Origin: Ephydatia muelleri
Taxonomy: Eukaryota > Porifera > Demospongiae > Spongillida > Spongillidae
Reading direction: 5' to 3'
Assembly (NCBI GenBank): GCA_013339895.1
Contig: JABACO010000003.1
Span: 8,291,662 to 8,355,661, forward strand
Length of the DNA: 64,000 nucleotides
The notes beneath the pieces were generated by a model, which worked only from the letters and a program-made list of their open reading frames with translations, did no database searches and was not told where the DNA came from. A program made the translations under genes and the position numbers. Shown here one piece after another: positions 57,079 to 64,000 of this stretch. Each line of letters starts with the position of its first letter. The stretch's first letter is position 1.

Positions 57079-57266
57079 GATGCATGAAAGCACGCTCTAC
57101 TGGTACTTACAGTTTGTTGCCAACCATTCATTCACGTCACTTTGGGGTGGAAGCCTGGCAAAGTGCTGAAGCTTGCCCGCCACTGCATCATTGATGACGA
57201 GGGCCTCTGGATCCAGGAAGGCCAGTCTCTTGTCCGCTGCACTGCCATGAGGGGGGTTTGGGCTTG
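53153..57266 (-). CDS. MOB2-like kinase activator (four exons; N-terminal exon missing)
   Basis: Exons complement 57111-57266, 56179-56272, 55843-55973 and 53153-53476 join in phase. Exon 1 reads RLAFLDPEALVINDAV and LPPQSDVNEWLATN. Exon 2: FFHQINTQVGVIGELC. Exon 3: EWLEDRKGNKKHKTPAKQYI and DEEQFPTKFG. Exon 4: DFPPDIVQTIKKIF, YFAILAHIYYHHYNELLKLG, HRGLNTLLLHLVYFVREFSL. Placement of DxNEWLAxN, FPTKxG, LAHIYxxHF and HLNTLYxHFxxFxREFxL fits MOB2 rather than MOB1/3/4. MOB proteins bind and regulate NDR/LATS kinases; MOB2 acts on NDR. In exon 4 the likely C-terminus (CQSGGGGSQNPKHDDDYLEY... to TAG 53153-53155) is in a different frame from the MOB fold. The first Met exon was not found. The 3' end abuts the segmental duplication. 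Confidence 0.88.
53549..53580 (+). repeat. Poly-C run (32 bp) in the last MOB2-like intron
   Basis: Uninterrupted C homopolymer preceded by CCCGGCG. A G-quadruplex could form on the transcribed strand's RNA. Confidence 0.9.
53600..55840. other. Intron of the MOB2-like gene, no further exon seen
   Basis: About 2.3 kb. Open frames on both strands (for example complement 54931-55422) lack recognisable domains. A 110-bp direct repeat, AAAGTGGCTCTCAGTATGTGG, lies at about 55484 and 55637. Confidence 0.45.
56965..57073 (+). repeat. (CA)n microsatellite next to a MOB2-like exon donor
   Basis: About 110 bp of CA with CCA interruptions, roughly 40 bp inside the intron from the donor of the exon at 57111-57266. 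Confidence 0.95.
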
Positions 57267-59240
57267 CTGTAAGGGAACGGGGGCAGGAGGGAGAGACTTC
57301 GAATGATGTCATGTGCACAGTGTGTGGAGGTGCACAATTTAACCCTCTAAATGATGCCATGTGGGGAGCAATTTGGGCTTGCTGTAAGGGGTAGGGATGG
57401 GTGGCAGAAGTTGAGTGATGTCATTTATATATACAATTCATTACTCTAAGAATCACATGACAGAGAAAAGTACACACAATTGCTCTTCAGTACCACTATG
57501 TCCCACTCCTGCAACGAGAAAAGGATGTACCCAAATGCCCTTTGTATGCATGTACATGTGCTGCACGTTTGCACATACTACATTTAGTGTAGGCCTTAAC
57601 AAAAAAACAACACAGCTTGAGCTTGCTGTAAAGGGATGGGAAAAGGAGGAATATTTGCAGTAACTATTTCAGCTTAGTCCGTTCTAGGCATTTGCATTAG
57701 TTATTATCCAATAATCTGATTAAAATAATAATAGAAGGAACTGTACACATACTATTGTGTGCATTAGTGCCATCTGCATTATCATTGTCTGCTGTAAAGG
57801 TGCTTATACGTCAACACACCCATGCCACGCCCCCCAGACAACAAAAATAAATAAATAAATCACGCATTCCTGTGCCCCACCCTTGGGCAACGAAAGGCAA
57901 ACACGTGCACCATACTATACGCGCGTCGCCAAATGAAGTTGAGAACAATGATGCCTCCAAACACCGCACTAGTGGAGAGGAGTAGCACTCAACTCAACCC
58001 TCCGTAGTTGTGGCAGAGAATTCACAAACGCGGAACCAATGGTAAACGGGGGCGGAAAGTGCGGGTGGCTTACGACAATCAAATTAAAGCGCACCGAACA
58101 TCCCATTTCTGTAGTCGTATGACATCTGTGATGTGTCGAATTTATTATTACTTTCCTCAAAAAATAAATAAATGTTCCCTCTCGTCATCAGAGATACGTT
58201 ATCTCCGATTACATAGAAGTCCTAATCGAAGATGAACCCATGTACAGAGAACGATAGCTTAATTATTTCGTTACTTGCTCTGGTCATTTCTGCCACATGT
58301 ACACTCACCACCATTCCAAAACACGGAAATGTGCGGTCGTAATACCGTTACATATGTGCACACGCGCAGCATTTTGCTCGCAAGCCCTAACCCCTCCCTT
58401 CAGCGCTTCAGGGCGATGAACCGAACGCCAAACACAAATAACCACCATCAAGGATTCGCCTAACCTCGGCATTGCTTCACTTGGACCAGCCTTCGCAGTC
58501 GACTAGCACCGTACACCTGAGTTACCCCAAATGTGCTCTACAACTTAACCAACTAGAATTACGCAATGAGCTGATAGTTATTTTTGGAGTCGACGAGGGG
58601 ATTTACCCTCTTGCACGAAAACGATAGACTCGATACCACTTTAGGCATTGCTGATTCGCGAGCAACGATTGTTGAAGTGGTGAGTACACGCAACTTGCAT
58701 GCTTCCAATGACCTTGAATACAAGTGTTATAAACCGCTAAACCACAGAGACGGTTCATCCCACTCACTCACTAACTGCCCCCCCCCCCCCCCCCCCTCCC
58801 CCCCTTCGAGGGGTAAACAAAAAAAAAAGAGAAGGTTGGGGATTGAGTTAGGAGAAATAGCATGCTTCAATGATACCGCATGACCATATCATGAGTTCTT
58901 ACAATACATGTAGGGAAATCACAATACACCCCTGGAATTTAATCAGGCTACTTATGTGTTTTAAGACGTCACTTGAAGAATGTGTAGAGCTCCTGTGGTA
59001 TTGTATTGATTTCTATGACTAAATCAAAGGCACTCATAAATCGTTCAAGTGACGCTTTAAAACAGCCAATTGAATTCCTGGCAATTTGCTGTGGTCTAGT
59101 ATGCAAGAGGTGGCCTAAATAGCCCAGCCAGAATTAAAACAAGAGGTTTCCTCGTTGTGACCACATGCTGCCCTTTTCAAGTCTTTGCAAACACTGAAAT
59201 CACAGTGTACTAGTCGTATTTAACTTCTGGGAGTGTGAAT
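57267..59240. other. Upstream flank of the MOB2-like gene; promoter region possible, no gene recognised
   Basis: GCTTGCTGTAAGGG-like acceptor sequences recur at 57262, 57382 and 57622. CG-containing, less repetitive sequence at 57900-58560 could hold a promoter. Poly-C lies at 58778-58796. No start exon was identified. Confidence 0.3.
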
Positions 59241-59280
59241 CCACACATGTGTACTTCTGAATTTGTGTATGTACATGTGT

Positions 59281-59565
59281 AAATGTGTGTGAATGTGCCA
59301 TGCATGTGTATGTGAGTGTGTGTGAATGTGCCATGCATGCGTATGTGAGTGTGTGTGAATGTGCCATGCATGTGTATGTGAGTGTGTGTGAATGTGCCAT
59401 GCATGCGTATGTGAGTGTGTGTGAATGTGCCATGCATGTGTATGTGAGTGTGTGTGAATGTGCCATGCATGTGTGTGTGAATGTGCCATGCATGTGTATG
59501 TGAGTGTGTGTGAATGTGCCATGCATGTGTATGTGAGTGTGTGTGAATGTGTCATGCATGCACTG
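59281..59565 (+). repeat. 33-bp minisatellite, about 8 copies
   Basis: The unit contains GTGTGTGAATGTGCCATGCA followed by TGTGTATGTGAGT. Alternate units carry GCATGCG or GCATGTG, a two-unit higher-order pattern. Because 33 is a multiple of three, it yields open frames on both strands that are not genes. Confidence 0.95.
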
Positions 59566-60009
59566 CATATATGAACTGTGTGCAATATGCATAGATTTCC
59601 GAGCTAAAAACTGAAGTGTGTTGGTGGAAAGGAATAGCACACACACACCCCTAACACCCTAAGTGTTAAGAGTCTCCTGTGTTCCCATCCATTTGTGAAG
59701 TAAACTTCACACATACATGTAATTCTACCACCGTAACAGTAAACTGCAGGAGCCCCACCCACCATGCAAAATATTAAACTTGACGCCCACAGTATATTTA
59801 CATTGCCATTCAAGGCAGCTGCATTCAAGATCACAGACATTAATAACATTGATCACAAGATTAAGGTGTGTGGGATTCGTTCACATGATTAAGTACTTAG
59901 ATCTGTGCGACAAGCCTATACAAGAGCAGCAAGCTATGTAATGATCTCATCAATGAAGCCATATAATAAACAAGGTCTAATTTAATTTGGTGTACAAAAT
60001 AAAATAATT

Positions 60010-60104
60010 CTCAAGCCAAAGCTCCCTCCTCCCTCTCTTGCCTCCCCTCCTCCCCTCTCTTGCCTCCCCTCCCTCTCCTCTCTTGCCCTTCCCTCCTCTC
60101 CCCT
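60010..60104 (+). repeat. CT-rich tandem repeat (CTCTCTTGCCTCCCCTCC)
   Basis: Imperfect units of about 20 bp running into the assembly gap. Confidence 0.85.
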
Positions 60105-60204
60105 NNNNNNNNNNNNNNNNNNNNNNNNNNNNNNNNNNNNNNNNNNNNNNNNNNNNNNNNNNNNNNNNNNNNNNNNNNNNNNNNNNNNNNNNNNNNNNNN
60201 NNNN
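60105..60204. other. Assembly gap of 100 N
   Basis: Exactly 100 Ns, usually a gap of unknown size. It separates the CT repeat from the satellite array, so the true repeat length is unknown. Confidence 0.99.
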
Positions 60205-61480
60205 TTACAAATTGAATGTACAACTCACCTGTCAAGTGCCACGCCCTCCAAGGTCACGTGAATCCAATGACCCCTTTGAGGTGAAAAGGTGTCACTACAT
60301 GAAAAGCTTAAGGAACATCTTGTCCTCAAGTTATGGTGGTGAACGGGGCAAGTGTGCTACAAATTGAATTGCACAACTCACCTGTCAAGTGCCACGCCCT
60401 CCAAGGTCACGTGAATACAATGACCCCTTTGAGGTGAAAAGGTTGTCACTGCATGAAAAGCTTAAGGAACATCTTGTCCTCAAGTTATGGTGGTGAACGG
60501 GGCAAGTGTGCTACAAATTGAATTGCACAACTCCCCTGTCAAGTGCCACGCCCCCCAAGGTCACGTGAATCCAATGACCCCTTTGAGGTGAAAAGGTGTC
60601 ACTGCATGAAAAGCTTAAGGAACATCTTGTCCTCAAGTTATGGTGATGAACGGGGCAAGTGTGCTACGAATTGAATTATACGACTGACCTGTCAAGTGCC
60701 ACGCCTTCCAAGGTCACGTGAATCCAATGACCCCTTTGAGGAGAAAAGATGTCACTGCATGAAAAGCTTAAGGAACATCTTGTCCTCAGGTGAACGGGGC
60801 AAGTGTGCTACAAATTGAATTGTACAACTCCTGTCAAGTGCCACGCCCTCCAAGGTCACGTGAATCCAATGACCCCTTTGAGGTGAAAAGGTGTCACTAC
60901 ATGAAAAGCTTAAGGAACATCTTGTCCTCAAGTTATGGTGGTGAACGGGGCAAGTGTGCTACAAATTGAATTATACGACTGACCTGTCAAGTGCCACGCC
61001 CTCCAAGGTCACGTGAATCCAATGACCCCTTTGAGGAGAAAAGATGTCACTGCATGAAAAGCTTAAGGAACATCTTGTCCTCAGGTGAACGGGGCAAACG
61101 TGCTACAAATTGAATTGTACAACTCACCTGTCAAGTGCCACGCCCTCCAAGGTCACGTGAATCCAATGACCCCTTTGAGGAGAAAAGGTGTCACTACGTG
61201 AAAAGCTTAAGGAACATCTTGTCCTCAAGTTATGTGGTGAATGGGGCAAGTGTGTTACAAATTGAATTATACACCTGTCAAGTGCCACGCCCTCCAAGGT
61301 CACGTGAATCCAATGACTCTTATGAAGTGAAAAGGTGTCATGTCATTGCATGAAAAGCTTAAGGACCATCAGGTCCTCAAACAGGGCAAGTGTGCTTCAA
61401 ATTGAATTGTACTACTCACCTGTCAAGTGCCACCACGTGAATCTTATGACTCAAGGTGTACTGCATGGAAAGTCCAAGGA
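60205..61480 (+). repeat. Satellite-like array, unit about 150 bp, eight to nine copies
   Basis: Units begin near TACAAATTGAAT and contain CACCTGTCAAGTGCCACGCC, AAGGTCACGTGAATCCAATG, ATGAAAAGCTTAAGGAACAT. Two units are shortened (loss of AAGTTATGGTGGT), and units degrade towards 61480. The array starts at the gap, so more copies are likely. Confidence 0.95.
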
Positions 61481-62675
61481 ACATCTTGTCTGCAACCTGC
61501 TTTGATGCATTGCATGACAGGCTGTAAATTCAACATGCTTGTTCAACTCCAGTGTTGTACACTACAGTTCACCACCAGACTGGGACATATGGTCCTGGAC
61601 CAATACTCGTTAACATAAGCTCCCTGGCGTGGGTTAAAAAATGTGATCGAACATGGCCTCCTATAATATAAACCTAACTGCACGTGTTAACACATAACTT
61701 TGGCGTAGGGCCTACAGACCACTAGGTCCTTGTCCAAAGTTTCTATCATTTGGTAAGCTATTATGACATTAAAATACTACCAACGCTTGAAGTTCAACAT
61801 GTGAACGTTTGAGTCCGTTTATATTACATATAGCATAGAGTCTTATGATCTACGCTCAATCTCACCTTTGCATGAGACATTCCAGCAGGAAAGAATCCAT
61901 TTGAATTCACGCGCGCCTGAAATAATAAAGATAATACTCACGTGCATGAGTTGCATAAATTCATTGTTGGACCGTGTTATGAATATGCGCTATGAATAAT
62001 TGTAGCCCGTGGATTCATGAAATATACACTGACCTTGGTATATTGGTGGTAAACGCAAAATATGCGCAAATATATACAGTAGCGTATACTAGGTTTTTTG
62101 CACAGTGGTAACAGCTTAACAGCAGGTCAATGAATCACGACGAGTACTAGTATATATGGGCGACGTTTACAAACGATCTGGATCGTATGGGTACATGCGT
62201 ATATATGTACTCAACTGGTTGCAACAAACCTTGTTGCGTAGCGCTATGAGGTGTGCGGAGACCGAGTTCAGTATAAAACTGGTACACAGAAGGAGGAGGA
62301 TGCCTTACGTGTCTCGCGTGTGAGTCAATTTCGAGCGCACGAGACGGAGACAACTCACTGATTCAATATGGAATACTTCTTTCAAATATGGAAGCAGATT
62401 TTTAAATTGGAAGACCTAGTTTTCAATACATATTCTAGTTCTTCGATGTACTAACTAAAAGTTTCTCTCATCGAGATAAGGGGCATCAACACAAATGCAT
62501 CCATGCAAAAATTACAAACCCTCAAGTAGCTGCATCCTCGGTGTATAGAGCATCCAGTAGGTTGTAAGCATATTTATTGATATCAGGCCCTCGCAGATTC
62601 AATAATTTTACACCCTTTCCTATGTCGATGTTCATGTGCGTTTGTATACATTCATTTTCTTCTGCTATTCCTTAC
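61481..62675. other. Unannotated sequence right of the satellite
   Basis: No recognised ORF. It may contain introns or 3' exons of the minus-strand gene whose exons lie at 62676-62954. Confidence 0.3.
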
Positions 62676-62954
62676 AGTAAAAAAGTACTCTGGTGAGTGA
62701 TTCGAGCCAAGTGGACCTGCTGGTTGTGCTTCTGGCAGTATCTGCGTGGGAGTAGGGTAAATTGGATGTGGTTCATTACATTTTTCTACATCACAGGCCA
62801 GTGTGGGTCCTCCAATTCCTACAAAATGTACCTACTATATATTATTTCACTCGTGAGAGCTACTTATACCTTTATTTGTCTGGCTGTTTGCGATAAGGTG
62901 TGCTACAATACCTTCCACTGCAACCCGTATACGTCTCAGCTCATCATTAAATTC
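62676..62954 (-). CDS. Two exons of an unrecognised minus-strand gene
   Basis: Exon complement 62870-62954 follows TTTATTTGTAG, encodes EFNDELRRIRVAVEGIVAHL and IANSQTNK, and ends in phase 1 at GTATAAGT. Exon complement 62676-62818 follows CATTTTGTAG, completes the codon, and encodes GIGGPTLACDVEKCNEPHPI, YPTPTQILPEAQPAG and SPEYFFT, ending in phase 0 at GTAAGG. Both frames are open to their splice sites and close soon after them, which supports real exons. The first piece is helical or coiled-coil-like; the second is Pro-rich with two Cys. I do not recognise the family. Neighbouring exons should lie above 62954 and below 62676. Confidence 0.45.
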
Positions 62955-63143
62955 CTACAAATAAATAAAGATAAACATGGTAACTGAAGTCATCATCATA
63001 TACCTGTATTTGAATTAATTACTGCATGAAAAGACCAAAATGTATTACATCTACGTCAATACATACATAATTGTTAAAGGGGTTAATTATTTCTCTATAT
63101 ATGCATTCATACAGATACGTTCATTTGCAAATACAATCTACAA

Positions 63144-63770
63144 ATTCTGCAGAACACAAGCACATGCATTAACATTCTAGCACTACACAGTTTGTATAAT
63201 CTCAAACTCATCAACAGTTTGTTTCCAGGGCTGTGCCCGAAGAGAAAATCCACTTAGGCGAGGGAGTCTGCATAACAGGCAAGCCACATTGATAGCCCCT
63301 CCCCCTACTTTTCAAAGCTGGGCCTCAACAGATAGTCTCAGCCCCTCCTCCACAGCCCCCTTGACACGATGTACGGACATTTCTGAAATGTTTATCTTAT
63401 ACTTGTACATGTACTAATATGAATCTTAACTTTTATTCCCCTTATCCTGTTGTTATTCCTGTTGATGAGGCAGAATGGATTGATCACTCCGAATTAATAA
63501 AGAAATTATGCCAATACATGCATAATCAATTTCAGATCATGGCAATTTTAAATAAAGGCTTAATTATTATACTTATTAGGATGTCTAATACCCTACCTGT
63601 TCAGGGGGCATTTGCGTCTCTAAAATTCTGCAGAACACACACATGCATTAACATGTCTAGCACTACACAGTTTGTTTAACCTCCAACTCATCCAAAGTTT
63701 GTTTGGTCCAGGGCTGTGCCTGTTGAGAAAATCCACTTAGGCGAGGGATCGCTCTAAGTGTCTGCATAAA
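63144..63770 (+). repeat. Direct duplication of a ~130-bp segment (63144-63272 and 63628-63770)
   Basis: Both copies run from TTCTGCAGAACACA through CTAGCACTACACAGTTTGT to AAAATCCACTTAGGCGAGGG with about 10% differences. The 355-bp spacer holds a CCCCTCC-rich stretch and a short ORF without recognised domains. Confidence 0.85.
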
Positions 63771-64000
63771 GTACAGCACATGAGGACATGCACATTTCAC
63801 ACTGATGATGACAATTGTTACATTAAGAATTTAATTTAAAAGCACGAAGCCATCCCAGAGACTATATGTACACACAAGCCTATCAGGTGGGCCAACCATT
63901 GTATACAAAACAATGGAGGTATACTCTCCAACAGTTATGGCTCAGAATGTGTGCATGTCCAAAACCCACTTATTGAGACATGAGGCAGCCAGAACTAGCC

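Noticed and set aside
60205-61480. Possible CRISPR-like array because of regular repeats
   Set aside because: Repeats are contiguous with no unique spacers, in a eukaryotic context; it is a satellite.

Overview
The window looks like nuclear DNA of a marine animal, most likely a demosponge. Genes are split by short GT-AG introns (from under 100 bp to a few kb). Several proteins belong to families I associate with sponges and cnidarians: a 7TM receptor with a short Cys-rich ectodomain, a Cys-rich secreted protein, a TRAF/MATH relative and a multi-copy unknown family. The DNA is full of CATG-rich simple sequence, MITEs, palindromes and G/C homopolymers. The species call is inference from gene content; no marker locus is present.

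Layout, left to right. 1-580: decayed LINE. 1553-4031 (+): C-terminal part of a 7TM receptor in four exons, with a hAT MITE (2159-2929) in an intron. 7674-8041 (+): end of a membrane protein with an in-frame TGA between the membrane segment and a Tyr-rich tail. 8305-8982 (+): decayed TRAF-like gene. 10421-11470 (-): intact Cys-rich secreted protein. 11715-15011: probable TA-flanked DNA transposon filled with CA repeats. 15365-16300 (-): decayed duplicate of two exons of the MOB2-like gene that lies 40 kb away. 19438-21534 (-): family GH19 chitinase-like gene. 22.5-34 kb: repeat-dense block with a large inverted duplication, a 25-bp minisatellite, a DIRS-like fossil, a hAT element containing an 800-bp palindrome, and one copy of a segmental duplication. 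35561-40880: hAT element carrying a young Ty3/gypsy (Mag-like) insertion with 75-bp LTRs.

42.0-43.7 kb (-): broken member of a multi-copy family of unknown function. 45927-47281 (-): exons of an ADAM17/TACE-like metalloprotease. 49077-49691 (+): single-exon secreted protein with an HAE...PCxxC cytidine-deaminase-type zinc site, behind a strong TATA box; this is the most interesting gene here. 50.4-53 kb: repeats and the second copy of the segmental duplication. 53153-57266 (-): MOB2-like kinase adaptor, four exons visible. 59.3-61.5 kb: minisatellite, a 100-N gap and a ~150-bp satellite. 62676-62954 (-): two well-formed exons of an unrecognised gene.

The genes do not form an obvious pathway. 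The two small secreted-effector candidates (GH19-like and deaminase-like) share a compact plan, with a TATA box about 55 bp before the ATG and a signal peptide at once. With the TRAF/RING debris this would fit an innate-immunity-rich neighbourhood, but that is inference.
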